DNA of 33,730 bases from REEB95 sp050729835 (lineage in GTDB: Bacteria; Pseudomonadota; Alphaproteobacteria; ATCC43930; CGMCC-115725), in NCBI GenBank assembly GCA_050729835.1, contig JBOHLS010000025.1, positions 1 through 33,730 on the forward strand, in the 5' to 3' direction. Shown here piece by piece: positions 24,099 to 31,698 of the stretch. The number at the start of each line of letters is the position of its first letter. Positions within the stretch are counted from its first letter, which is position 1. A program made the position numbers and the translations under genes. Below the pieces are notes generated by a model. The model saw only the letters and a program-made list of their open reading frames with translations, had not been told where the DNA came from and did not search any database.

Positions 24099-25159
24099 CG
24101 CGACCTTCCGCCTCCTCTGCGCGGCCGGACCCGCAGCGCTACTTCGAGCATATCGGCGACGCGCGCGGACCCGTCGCCGAGGCCGACCCTGTCTGCCTTT
24201 ATCTCGAGACCACCAACCGCTGCAACCTGCTCTGCACGACCTGTCCCAGGACCTTCGAGGATCTCGAGCCGCCCGCCGACATGAGCTGGGCGCTCTTTAC
24301 CTCGATCGTCGATCAGTTCTCCAACATCGCGCGCGTCGTGCTTCACGGCGTCGGCGAGCCGATGATGGTGCGGGAGTTGCCGCGCATGATCCGCCATCTC
24401 AAGGAGCGCGGCGTCTACGTCCTCTTCAACACCAACGGCACGCTGCTGACGCCGCGCAAGGGGAAGGAGCTGATCGCGTCCGGTCTCGACGAACTGCGCG
24501 TTTCACTCGATGCGGCCGAAGCCAAGTCCTTTGCGGTCGTCCGTGGACGCGACATGTTCGACCGCATCGTCCGCAACCTGCGCGCGTTCGTCACCATGCA
24601 GGAGCGGCTCGCGGCGGAGACGCCGCGCGTCTCGCTCTGGCTCACCGGCCTCAAGGAGACCGTCGCGCAGCTCCCGGCGTTCGTCACGCTTGCGCACGAG
24701 ATGGGCGTGCGCGAGGTCTATTTGCAGCGGCTCGTCTATTTCCCCGAGGCGCAGGGCTTGGCGCGGCCGGAATCAGCGCTTTTCGAACAGCTCGACGGCG
24801 AGGAGAGCCGTCTGATCCGCGATGCCGAGGCGCTCGCGCGGACGCTCGGCATCAAATTCGACGCGTCCGGCGCGACGGAGCCGAGCGCGAGCCTCAAGCG
24901 GCCGGACGGCGAGCAGCCCTGGTCGTTGTGCCGGCGCCCGTGGACGCTCATGTACTTCACCGCGCACGGCAAGGCGCTGCCGTGCTGCATCGCGCCGTTC
25001 TCGATGCGTGGCTACCACAGCTTCACGCTCGGCGACGCCACCCAGCAATCCTTGCGCGAGATCTGGAACGGCGAGCGCTACCAGCGCTTCCGCCGCGACC
25101 TGCTCAGCGCCACGCCGGCCGCGGCGTGCGCCAATTGCGGCCTGCGCTGGAGCCTGTGA
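24095..25159 (+). CDS. Radical SAM protein with SPASM-like C-terminus
   Basis: A 354-residue protein. The [4Fe-4S]-SAM motif C43-x3-C47-x2-C50 lies in TNRCNLLCTTCPRTF, and VLHGVGEPMM supplies the GGE-equivalent SAM-binding segment. A second cysteine set near the C-terminus (SLCRRPW, ALPCCIAPF, ACANCGLRW) fits a SPASM/twitch-type auxiliary cluster. SPASM proteins modify peptides, proteins or sugars by radical chemistry. The ATG overlaps the mannosyltransferase stop (ATGA) and the stop overlaps the next ATG. No precursor-peptide gene is evident beside it. The substrate may be the glycan or lipid made by the neighbours. Confidence 0.9.
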   Translation: MTRPSASSARPDPQRYFEHIGDARGPVAEADPVCLYLETTNRCNLLCTTCPRTFEDLEPPADMSWALFTSIVDQFSNIARVVLHGVGEPMMVRELPRMIRHLKERGVYVLFNTNGTLLTPRKGKELIASGLDELRVSLDAAEAKSFAVVRGRDMFDRIVRNLRAFVTMQERLAAETPRVSLWLTGLKETVAQLPAFVTLAHEMGVREVYLQRLVYFPEAQGLARPESALFEQLDGEESRLIRDAEALARTLGIKFDASGATEPSASLKRPDGEQPWSLCRRPWTLMYFTAHGKALPCCIAPFSMRGYHSFTLGDATQQSLREIWNGERYQRFRRDLLSATPAAACANCGLRWSL

Positions 25160-25920
25160 TGGCGGAGTCCGCCCCGCGGCGTCATGGCCTGCACCGCCTC
25201 AGCGTTGCGGTCGTCATTCCGACTCTCGACGAGGAGGAGCCGATCGCCCAGGTGATCGCCGCCGTACCGCGCGACGTCGTCGACGAAATCATCGTTGCCG
25301 ACAGCGGCAGCCGCGATCGGACCGTCGAGCGCGCCCTTGGCGCCGGTGCCCGCGTCGTCGTCGAGGGGCGGCGCGGCTATGGCCGTGCCTGCCACACAGG
25401 CGCGGCGGCGGCCAAGAACTGCGACGTGATCGTGTTCCTCGACGGCGATGGCAGCGACCGGCCGGAACTCATTCCGACTCTCGTCGAGCCCATTCAAGCG
25501 GGCGCCGCGGACTTCGTCATCGGCTCGCGCACCCGCGGCAAGCGCGAGCCAGGCAGCATGAGCGCGCACCAGATCGCTGCCGGCTACGTGGCGGGCGCGA
25601 TGACGCATGCACTCTACGGCGTCCGCTACACCGACATGTGTGCTTTTCGTGCGATCCGCCGTGAGGCGCTGGCGCGGCTCGACATGCGGGAGATGACCTA
25701 CGGCTGGAATCTCGAGATGCAGATGCGCGCGGCGCAGGCTCGATTGCGCATTCTCGAAGTGCCGGTGGCGTATCGCCGGCGCCTCGGCGGTTCCTCCAAG
25801 GTTTCCGGCAGCATCGTCGGAACGCTGAAGGCGGGAGCGCGCATCGGTCTCACGCTGCTGCGCGTGGCGATCCAGAGCGGCCGAGCCGATCGCGTCCGCT
25901 CCGCGACGGCGAGGCCGTAA
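25159..25920 (+). CDS. Family 2 glycosyltransferase, dolichyl-phosphate-mannose-synthase-like
   Basis: A 253-residue GT2 enzyme: VAVVIPTLDEEEPIAQVI at the N-terminus, IIVADSGSRDRT, the metal site FLDGDGSD (residues 93-100), FVIGSRTRGKREPGS and YGWNLEMQMRAA with VAYRRRLGGSSKVSG near the end. It resembles soluble DPM-type synthases that load a sugar onto a polyprenyl phosphate. It has no C-terminal membrane segment. Start and preceding stop overlap by one base (TGATG). Together with the GT87-like protein it would give a lipid-linked sugar donor and its user. Confidence 0.9.
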   Translation: MAESAPRRHGLHRLSVAVVIPTLDEEEPIAQVIAAVPRDVVDEIIVADSGSRDRTVERALGAGARVVVEGRRGYGRACHTGAAAAKNCDVIVFLDGDGSDRPELIPTLVEPIQAGAADFVIGSRTRGKREPGSMSAHQIAAGYVAGAMTHALYGVRYTDMCAFRAIRREALARLDMREMTYGWNLEMQMRAAQARLRILEVPVAYRRRLGGSSKVSGSIVGTLKAGARIGLTLLRVAIQSGRADRVRSATARP

Positions 25921-25996
25921 TGCGGACGAGCGCGCAATCGGCCGTCGAGGGTCTCGTCCCGATCGGCGGCCCGACAAAAAGCGGAGAATCAATCGC

Positions 25997-26644
25997 ATGA
26001 ACCCCAATCCCGCAAGCGACGTCGTCGGTTTCCTGCTGGAGCCCGCCTGGACGACGGCGATCTACTGGCTCTTGCTGCTGGGGAGCGTCGGCATCGCCCT
26101 CTACGTAGCTTCACGCGTGGCCGGACAGCGATCGCTCCATCACGTCGTGAACTGGCTCTTTCGCCTTCTCATCGGCTCGATGTGGTGGCAGCAGACGCTG
26201 TGGAAGCTGCCGCCCTACTATACCGATCATCCGGATCAGCCGACGACGACCGGCCTCTACTACTGGATGACGCAGATGGAAAAATCCGCGGCGATTCCGC
26301 TCCAGGCCGATTTTGTCAGCCACATCGTCCTGCCGCATTTCTATCTCTTTGCGCCGGCGGTCTACGGCCTCGAGGTGCTGACCGCAGTGTCGCTCATCCT
26401 CGGCGTCGGCGTGCGGTTCTGGGCCGCCATCGGCGCGTTGCAGATCGCCAATCTTTGGCTCGGCCTCTACAGCGCTCCCGGTGAGTGGCCGTGGACCTAT
26501 TTCTTCCTGCTCGTCCTGCAGCTGATTTTTGCCGTCCACCAGTACGGCCGCAGCCTCGGCATCGACGCCCTCATCGTTGACCAAAACGCGAGGAAAACCG
26601 GCCGCGGTACCGCGGCGGCCGTCCTGCTCGACTGGGTGACGTAG
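25997..26644 (+). CDS. DoxD/DoxX-like membrane protein
   Basis: A 215-residue protein with four to five membrane segments. LLIGSMWWQQTLWKLPPYYT and the following LYYWMTQMEKSA resemble the DoxD/TQO-small-subunit and DoxX families, in which a membrane helix bundle may bind quinone. GGAG lies about 10 bp before the ATG. It begins 76 bp after the glycosyltransferase and is followed after 5 bp by the methyltransferase. DoxX-type proteins often accompany redox enzymes for sulfur compounds, which suits the next two genes. The function is not established. Confidence 0.7.
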   Translation: MNPNPASDVVGFLLEPAWTTAIYWLLLLGSVGIALYVASRVAGQRSLHHVVNWLFRLLIGSMWWQQTLWKLPPYYTDHPDQPTTTGLYYWMTQMEKSAAIPLQADFVSHIVLPHFYLFAPAVYGLEVLTAVSLILGVGVRFWAAIGALQIANLWLGLYSAPGEWPWTYFFLLVLQLIFAVHQYGRSLGIDALIVDQNARKTGRGTAAAVLLDWVT

Positions 26645-26649
26645 GGGGA

Positions 26650-27384
26650 ATGGCCATGGCAAGTCTGATCTACGGCGGTTTCTGTTACGTCCTATTCCTG
26701 CTGACGTTCTTTTACGCGATTGGCTTCGTCAGCGACATCGCCGTGCCGAAAGCGATCGACGGCGGCGGCGGCGCGCCGCTCGGCGAAGCGCTCGTCGTCG
26801 ATGCCGTCCTGCTCGGCCTCTTCGCCGTCCAGCACAGCATCATGGCGCGACGCGGCTTCAAACGGTGGTGGACGCAGATCGTGCCGACCGCGGCGGAGCG
26901 CAGCACCTATGTGCTGGCGGCGAGCCTCGCGCTCATCCTGCTGTTCTGGCAATGGCGGCCCCTTCCGGGCCTCGTGTGGTCGGTGGACAACGCCGCCGGC
27001 GCCGCGATCCTAATCGCGCTGTTCTGGATCGGATGGGCGCTCGTGTTGATCGGCACGTTCCTGATCAACCACTTCGACCTGTTTGGCCTCTCTCAGACCT
27101 ACGCAAATTGGTGCGGCGTCGAATGTCAGCCGCCGAGCTTCGGAACGCCGCTCTTCTACCGCTACGTCCGCCATCCGATCTATCTTGGATTTCTGCTCGC
27201 CTTCTGGGCGACGCCGGCGATGACAGCGGGCCATCTGCTGTTTGCCGTCGCGACGACCGGCTACATCTTCATCGGCATCTTTTTCGAGGAGCGCGATCTG
27301 GTCGCCGATCACGGCGATTCCTACAAGCAGTACCGCAGGCGAGTGCCGATGATTCTGCCGTGGGGACGAAAAAAGGCCGAATGA
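26650..27384 (+). CDS. MddA/NnrU-like membrane methyltransferase
   Basis: A 244-residue membrane protein of the isoprenylcysteine-carboxyl-methyltransferase superfamily. The C-terminal SAM-binding signature YRYVRHPIYLGFLLAFWATP, then FFEERDLVADHGDSYKQYRR, closely follows MddA, the methanethiol S-methyltransferase (dimethyl-sulfide forming) known from Bradyrhizobium, and NnrU. LLGLFAVQHSIMARRGFKRW in the first half is also typical. It may methylate a small thiol, or the thiol of an operon-made product. GGGGGAA precedes the ATG; a second ATG lies two codons on. The stop overlaps the next start (ATGA). Confidence 0.8.
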   Translation: MAMASLIYGGFCYVLFLLTFFYAIGFVSDIAVPKAIDGGGGAPLGEALVVDAVLLGLFAVQHSIMARRGFKRWWTQIVPTAAERSTYVLAASLALILLFWQWRPLPGLVWSVDNAAGAAILIALFWIGWALVLIGTFLINHFDLFGLSQTYANWCGVECQPPSFGTPLFYRYVRHPIYLGFLLAFWATPAMTAGHLLFAVATTGYIFIGIFFEERDLVADHGDSYKQYRRRVPMILPWGRKKAE

Positions 27385-28406
27385 AAGCGAACCTCGAGAT
27401 CGATGTCGACCGCCGGACGTTCGCCACCGGACTGTTGCCGGAACTGATTGGCGCACTGCGGCGCAGTCGTCCCGGCGATCTGCTCGCCGTCGTCGGCGAG
27501 CCGGGCATCGGCACCGATCTCGAGGCGTGGTGCCGCTTCACGCGCAACACCTTGATCGAATCGACCGTCGCGGCGGGCCGCACGCGCTGGATCATCCGGT
27601 GCGGCGAAGCGCCGACGGAGCCCGAGGCCGATCGACCGATCGGCTCCCGGCTGTGGCTCTACACGAATTTCGACTGCAACCTCCAGTGCAAATACTGCTG
27701 CGTGCGGTCGTCGCCCAAGGCGCCGCGGCGGCCGCTCGGCCTCGCGCGCGTGCAGCGGATTGCCGCCGAAGCGGCCGAGCTTGGCGTCAAGGAATTTTTC
27801 GTGACTGGCGGCGAGCCGTTTCTGCTCGCCGAGATCGGTGACATCCTCGCCGCTTGCGCCTCCGTCGCGCCGACCACGGTGCTCACCAACGGCATGCTGT
27901 TTTCAGGCCGGCAGCTTGCGACTATCCGCTCGCTGCCGCACGGCTGCGTGACCTTCCAGATCAGCGTCGACAGCCCGACGCCGGAGCGGCATGACCGCGA
28001 GCGGGGCATCGGCACCTGGGCGCGCGCCTGGCAAGGCGTCGAGCGCGCCCGCGCCGAAGGATTCCGCGTGCGGCTGGCGGCGACCGTCGCGACCGATGCG
28101 GAGGCGGAGGGGTTTTGCGCCTTCCTCGACGCGCACGGGATCGACGACGAGGACCGGGTCATCCGCCGCGTTGCGCTACGCGGCCTTGCAGCGGAGGGGA
28201 TCGCGCTGGCGCGCGCCGACCTGGTGCCCGAGATCACGATCACGGCGGAGGGCGTCTACTGGCACCCGGTTGGCGCGACGGACGCGGATTTTCTCGTCAG
28301 CGCCGAGATCTTTCCGCTCGCCGATTCTTTCGCCGCGGTGCGCCGCGCCTTCGAGCGCGAGAACGAGCACCGGCGCCGCCTGGCGACCGTCTTCAATTGC
28401 GCTTGA
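27381..28406 (+). CDS. TusA-like domain fused to radical SAM protein
   Basis: A 341-residue protein. Residues 1-75 resemble TusA/SirA sulfur-carrier proteins (EIDVDRRTFATGLLPELIGA, GDLLAVVGEPGIGTDLEAWC), but the sulfur-carrying Cys-Pro-x-Pro motif is replaced by F-A-T-G. Residues 90-320 are a radical SAM core with C99-x3-C103-x2-C106 (FDCNLQCKYCC) and EFFVTGGEPFLL. No C-terminal auxiliary cysteine cluster is visible. The start ATG overlaps the methyltransferase stop. A sulfur-linked radical modification is a reasonable guess given the MddA-like neighbour. The upstream frame continues open, but the coupled ATG and the domain start favour 27381. Confidence 0.85.
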   Translation: MKANLEIDVDRRTFATGLLPELIGALRRSRPGDLLAVVGEPGIGTDLEAWCRFTRNTLIESTVAAGRTRWIIRCGEAPTEPEADRPIGSRLWLYTNFDCNLQCKYCCVRSSPKAPRRPLGLARVQRIAAEAAELGVKEFFVTGGEPFLLAEIGDILAACASVAPTTVLTNGMLFSGRQLATIRSLPHGCVTFQISVDSPTPERHDRERGIGTWARAWQGVERARAEGFRVRLAATVATDAEAEGFCAFLDAHGIDDEDRVIRRVALRGLAAEGIALARADLVPEITITAEGVYWHPVGATDADFLVSAEIFPLADSFAAVRRAFERENEHRRRLATVFNCA

Positions 28407-28526
28407 TCGTTCCCGGCCTGATGGCGACGCGCGGAGTACAGACACGATCACCTCGTTTCGCGGCACCCGTGATCGCGCGTCACGGCAAATTCGAGCCATA
28501 GACCTTTTTTGAAAGGACAGAATCCG

Positions 28527-28952
28527 ATGAGCAAGAACGTTGCAGTTCTTATCGCCAGGCTGATCTTTGGGGGCGTTTTTGCCATGGCGGCAAGCTTCAA
28601 GTTTCTGGATATGAGAGCAACCGCCGGCTACATAGCCTCGGCGGGATTTCCATTCGCGCTGCCGCTTGCCTGGGTCGCCGCTTTCTTCGAGAGCGCGCTC
28701 GTAATCGCTCTCTGGACTGGTGCCTTCTTCTCCGAGGCGGCGCTTCTTGCCGCCGCCTACGTCTTGTTCCTGGCTTTCACCTTTCACGGCCCATCGCACT
28801 GGAGCGGCAATCAGACGGAATTCGGGTTCTTCGTGGATCATTTCACTTTCATCGCCGGCCTTCTGTTCGCGGCGGTTCACGGACCAGGAGACATGTTGGT
28901 CGTCCGATGGGGCATCATCGGGAGGCGAGAAGGGCCTGAGGCGATCGGCTAG
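28527..28952 (+). CDS. DoxX family membrane protein
   Basis: A 141-residue protein with four membrane segments. RLIFGGVFAMAASFKFLDMR then AGFPFALPLAWVAAFFESAL is the usual DoxX pattern. AAAGGACAG lies about 8 bp before ATG 28527, so this start is preferred to the TTG at 28509. It follows the TusA-radical SAM gene after 120 bp. Its TAG stop (28950-28952) lies inside the end of an inverted-repeat element, so the natural C-terminus may have been slightly altered. Confidence 0.82.
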   Translation: MSKNVAVLIARLIFGGVFAMAASFKFLDMRATAGYIASAGFPFALPLAWVAAFFESALVIALWTGAFFSEAALLAAAYVLFLAFTFHGPSHWSGNQTEFGFFVDHFTFIAGLLFAAVHGPGDMLVVRWGIIGRREGPEAIG

Positions 28953-29240
28953 AGCGTGATTGGTTTAGGTCAAGACAATCCCCTTATCCAGCTTTGGGTA
29001 AGGCTTGCTGCGCTCGCCAACCTAAAACAACCCTCTCCCCCAAATTGGGGGGTTACTGCTATCTCCATTATGAGCCGCATTCGCGTGGGAGCAAATATCT
29101 CTCCCGCGATTTGAGGGGGGTAAAGACAACCCGGCCTGACTGGGACAGTTTTGACAACACCCGTTCATCTGAATTCCAGAGGTCGCTTCACTTCCTCTAG
29201 CCCACACATAGTTCTGCCATTCGATTCGGTAAGGCGTGCA

Positions 29241-29459
29241 TTATGGTTCGCGCGAGGGATCGTCACCGAGTGGCCGAGACGCCTGCAGCGCCTTTTCATA
29301 CCGGGGATCGGTTCCAGTCACGACGAACTTTAAGGTGGATCGACGATTTGCGTTGCACCGATAGCTCTTTTTGAGCTTGTGCGCCAGCGCCAGCGCCAGC
29401 GCCAGCGCCAGCGCCAACGTCAACCCTATCCCTATAACCTTGAATCGCGAGAGCGACAT
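29241..29459 (-). CDS. Doubtful small protein with LALA-repeat hydrophobic segment
   Basis: A 72-residue frame inside the inverted-repeat element. It begins MSLSRFKVIGIGLT, then (LA)n over the hexamer tandem repeat, then HKLKKSYRCNANRR and a polar tail. It looks like a signal peptide or membrane anchor, but the hydrophobic core comes entirely from the simple repeat and no ribosome-binding site is clear. It may be a by-product of the repeat. Confidence 0.25.
   Translation of the reverse strand: MSLSRFKVIGIGLTLALALALALALAHKLKKSYRCNANRRSTLKFVVTGTDPRYEKALQASRPLGDDPSREP
29381..29416 (+). repeat. Tandem repeat, six copies of GCGCCA
   Basis: Six perfect 6-bp units, followed by imperfect ACGTCA. 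A length change by whole units would keep the frame of the minus-strand frame above and alter only the number of Leu-Ala pairs. Confidence 0.95.
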
Positions 29460-29616
29460 TCGATCGGATGGAAGTGAGGCTCACACTAGAGATAGCAGTA
29501 ACCCCTCCCCCAAATTGGGGGAGAGGGAAGGGTGAGGGGGCGTGATTTCATCTCAGCCAATCACGCTTTAGAAAGCACAGATCGCTTCGCGCTCGGCAGC
29601 CGGGCGCGCCGCCGCC

Positions 29617-30471
29617 TTACACGCCCGGCGATTTCGCGCGGCTGAAAAACCCCTGTCGCTCGCCCGCCGCCCGCAATGAAGCGTAACCGTCGAGCTTCGG
29701 CGGCACCCAGCGCTTCAGCCCCTCGGCGTCGAGCACCGCGCGGTGACTCGGATTGTCATAACTCATGCTGGACAGCGCTTCGGCGAACCGCTTCTCCAGC
29801 GCCGGCTCGAGATCGGGTCGCGCGGTGAACATGCAATGGTTGTAGGACGGCGACGTCCAGATCTCGGCCAGCGCATCCACCGGCACCAAGCGCTCCGTGC
29901 GCATCGCCGTCCAGAACGGGCTGCCGATCGCGCCGGCATCGGCGCGGCCGTCGAGGACGGCGCGAACCACCTCGGCTTCGCTCGTGCCGGTGTCGCCGTG
30001 CTTGCCGACGTCGCTGTTAAACCGCAGCGCGCGGTAATCGCGCCCCTCGACGAGGCCCTGGCTCTCCAGGAAGTGAACCGGAAGGATGGCGGCGTGGCCG
30101 CTGTCGCGGCTGCCGAGCGCTAACGTGCGGTTCCGGATATCGCCAAGCGTCGCCACCGGCCCGCCGCTGACCGCGACGACCTTGGTGGTCCAGCCCACAT
30201 CCGTGTCGCGCATGGCAATCGGCCGGCACCGGTGGCCGCTCCATTCGTCGGCCTGGAGATAGGCGAGGTTCGTGTTCCACGCGATGTCGATGCGCGGTCC
30301 CGGATCGCCCGGCGACGCGAGGAGCGCCATGACCTGAGCCTCGTAGCTCTGGAACAGCACGACCTCGACCGCAAGGCGTGCCTCTTCGTGAAAGTAGCGC
30401 CGCATACCCTCCCAGATCGTGACCACCTTGGGGTCGTACGCGACGGCTCCTACCCAGATCGCTCGGTCCAT
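29617..30471 (-). CDS. PhnD-like substrate-binding protein
   Basis: A 284-residue protein of the phosphate/phosphonate (PhnD)/SsuA-type binding fold: AIWVGAVAYDPKVVTIWEGM at the start, IDIAWNTNLAYLQ, TLGDIRNRTLALGSRDSGHA in the hinge and VLDGRADAGAIGSPFW. No signal peptide is present and no ABC permease or ATPase gene adjoins, so it may act in the cytoplasm as a ligand-binding or enzyme-like protein, or the true N-terminus may differ. It lies downstream of the acyl-CoA-dehydrogenase-like gene, separated by 60 bp, and is probably cotranscribed with it. The ligand is unknown. Confidence 0.8.
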   Translation of the reverse strand: MDRAIWVGAVAYDPKVVTIWEGMRRYFHEEARLAVEVVLFQSYEAQVMALLASPGDPGPRIDIAWNTNLAYLQADEWSGHRCRPIAMRDTDVGWTTKVVAVSGGPVATLGDIRNRTLALGSRDSGHAAILPVHFLESQGLVEGRDYRALRFNSDVGKHGDTGTSEAEVVRAVLDGRADAGAIGSPFWTAMRTERLVPVDALAEIWTSPSYNHCMFTARPDLEPALEKRFAEALSSMSYDNPSHRAVLDAEGLKRWVPPKLDGYASLRAAGERQGFFSRAKSPGV

Positions 30472-30531
30472 GGTTCGCTTTCTGCCGCCTCCGGCTTTCC
30501 GCCGTGCCCTGTCCTCAATACGCCGGTGCGC

Positions 30532-31698
30532 TCAAAAGAGCGGCATTCCCAGCATCGACTTGCCGATGAGCTCGCGCAGCACGTCGCCGGTCGGCGCCAT
30601 GACCGCGCCCGCATGGGCGTCGCGGAACAGCCGTTCGACGCTGGTGTGCTTCGAGAAGGCCGCGCCGCCGCACGCACGCATCGCCGCCGAGGTGACGCCG
30701 ATGGCGGTGTCGCCCGCCGCGGCCTTGGTTTCGAGCACGCGCAGCATCGTCGTGTCTCGCGGACGCTCGAGGTGATCGACCAGGTCGTCGACGCGCGCCG
30801 CCAAGCCGTCGGTCTCGATCTGCATCGCGGCGAGCTGGGCGCGCAGCGTCGACAGGCTTTCGCCGAGGCTCTGGCCGAGATGCTCGAAGCGGGCGGTCTT
30901 GAGATGCGCCGCTGTCGCCCGCACCGTCGCGCGGCAGAGGCCCAAGGCCACGGCCGCCGAGCCCAGGTTGAACAGCGGCAACACCACGTTCAGCATCGCC
31001 TGGAAGCCGGTGCCGTCCTCCGTCAGTTGCAGCGCCGACGATGCTTCACAGTCCTCGATCGTCATCGGCGCGGACGCATTGGCGCGGAGTCCCAGGCCGT
31101 CCCAGCGACCGGCGACCGACAGCCCGCTGGACCGCGCCGGCACGAGGTAGAGCGTCGACTCCATCGGACCCTTCGCCTCTGGCGCCAGCGAGGAAACGAC
31201 ATAGCTTTGCGCGTGACCGGCGCTGGTGACCCACGACTTCTTCGCGGTCAGGAGCACGCCGGCGCCATTGCGGCGGGCGCGCGAGATCGGCGCCCAGAAA
31301 TGGCTGCGCGAGCCGGCTTCGCTGAACGCCAGGGTCGAGAGATGCCGGCCGGCGGCAATCTCCGCCAGGATCGCGCCGACGGCGGCGCCGGGTCGCGCTG
31401 CGGCAATCGTCGCCACGGCGCAAACGTGCATCATATAAACCATGGCGACCGAGGCGTCGGCCTCGGCGAGCGACGCGGTGACGACCGCAAAGGTTCGCGG
31501 GCCCAACGCGGAGCCGCCGACCTCGGCCGGCAGCATCAGTGCCAGCAATCCCGCTCGGCCAAGCGCCGCGATCGCTTCGTCGGAGAAGCGACCTTCCTTA
31601 TCGTTGGCGGCCGCAGCCGGCGTCAGCACGCGCTCGGCAATCTCTTGGCTCTGCGCAACGGCAGCCTCATGAGACAATTTGGTGGTCGCGCCCGTCAC
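30532..31698 (-). CDS. Acyl-CoA-dehydrogenase-fold flavoprotein
   Basis: A 388-residue protein. The start is GTG 31698, with GGAGGGGG 4 bp upstream and a 4-bp overlap (GTGA) with the preceding peptide; the longer upstream frame is not protein-like. Acyl-CoA-dehydrogenase features are GRAGLLALMLPAEVGGSALG, STLAFSEAGSRSHF, TAKKSWVTSAGHAQSYVV and the C-terminal RACGGAAFSKHTSVERLFRD. The last part and the short length suit either true dehydrogenases or flavin monooxygenases of the DszC/SfnB type. Pairing with a PhnD/SsuA-like protein hints at organosulfur or similar scavenging, but this is only suggestive. Confidence 0.85.
   Translation of the reverse strand: MTGATTKLSHEAAVAQSQEIAERVLTPAAAANDKEGRFSDEAIAALGRAGLLALMLPAEVGGSALGPRTFAVVTASLAEADASVAMVYMMHVCAVATIAAARPGAAVGAILAEIAAGRHLSTLAFSEAGSRSHFWAPISRARRNGAGVLLTAKKSWVTSAGHAQSYVVSSLAPEAKGPMESTLYLVPARSSGLSVAGRWDGLGLRANASAPMTIEDCEASSALQLTEDGTGFQAMLNVVLPLFNLGSAAVALGLCRATVRATAAHLKTARFEHLGQSLGESLSTLRAQLAAMQIETDGLAARVDDLVDHLERPRDTTMLRVLETKAAAGDTAIGVTSAAMRACGGAAFSKHTSVERLFRDAHAGAVMAPTGDVLRELIGKSMLGMPLF

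Larger units (their letters stand above)
28949..29571. repeat. Nested inverted-repeat element (MITE-like), 623 bp
   Basis: The outer arms CTAGAGCGTGATTGG (28949-28963) and, in reverse, CTAAAGCGTGATTGG (29557-29571) differ at one base. Inner arms 29031-29065 and 29489-29527 are also inverted copies: CCCTCTCCCCCAA...TTACTGCTATCTC, with a 4-base gap. Each inner arm carries its own small palindrome CCCCCAAATTGGGG. There is no transposase. It resembles dispersed, non-coding palindromic elements in rhizobia. Confidence 0.72.

Noticed and set aside
24019..25920. 633-codon frame running through the SPASM and GT2 genes
   Set aside because: Its first part is an out-of-frame reading of the radical SAM gene; only the part from 25159 is the real GT2 gene, which has its own coupled ATG.
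22009..25920. Arsenosugar biosynthesis cluster
   Set aside because: Only the first glycosyltransferase belongs to the family named for that neighbourhood; no arsenite methyltransferase, ArsS or ars regulator is present.
29260..29340. GTGGCCGAG followed by GGTTCC-like sequence, resembling a tRNA-Ser/Leu
   Set aside because: No acceptor stem, anticodon arm or T-arm pairs when folded by eye; the sequence lies inside a repeat element.
29031..29527. Possible CRISPR array because of repeated CCCCCAAATTGGGG
   Set aside because: Only two copies, inverted to each other and about 460 bp apart, with no regular spacers and no cas genes.
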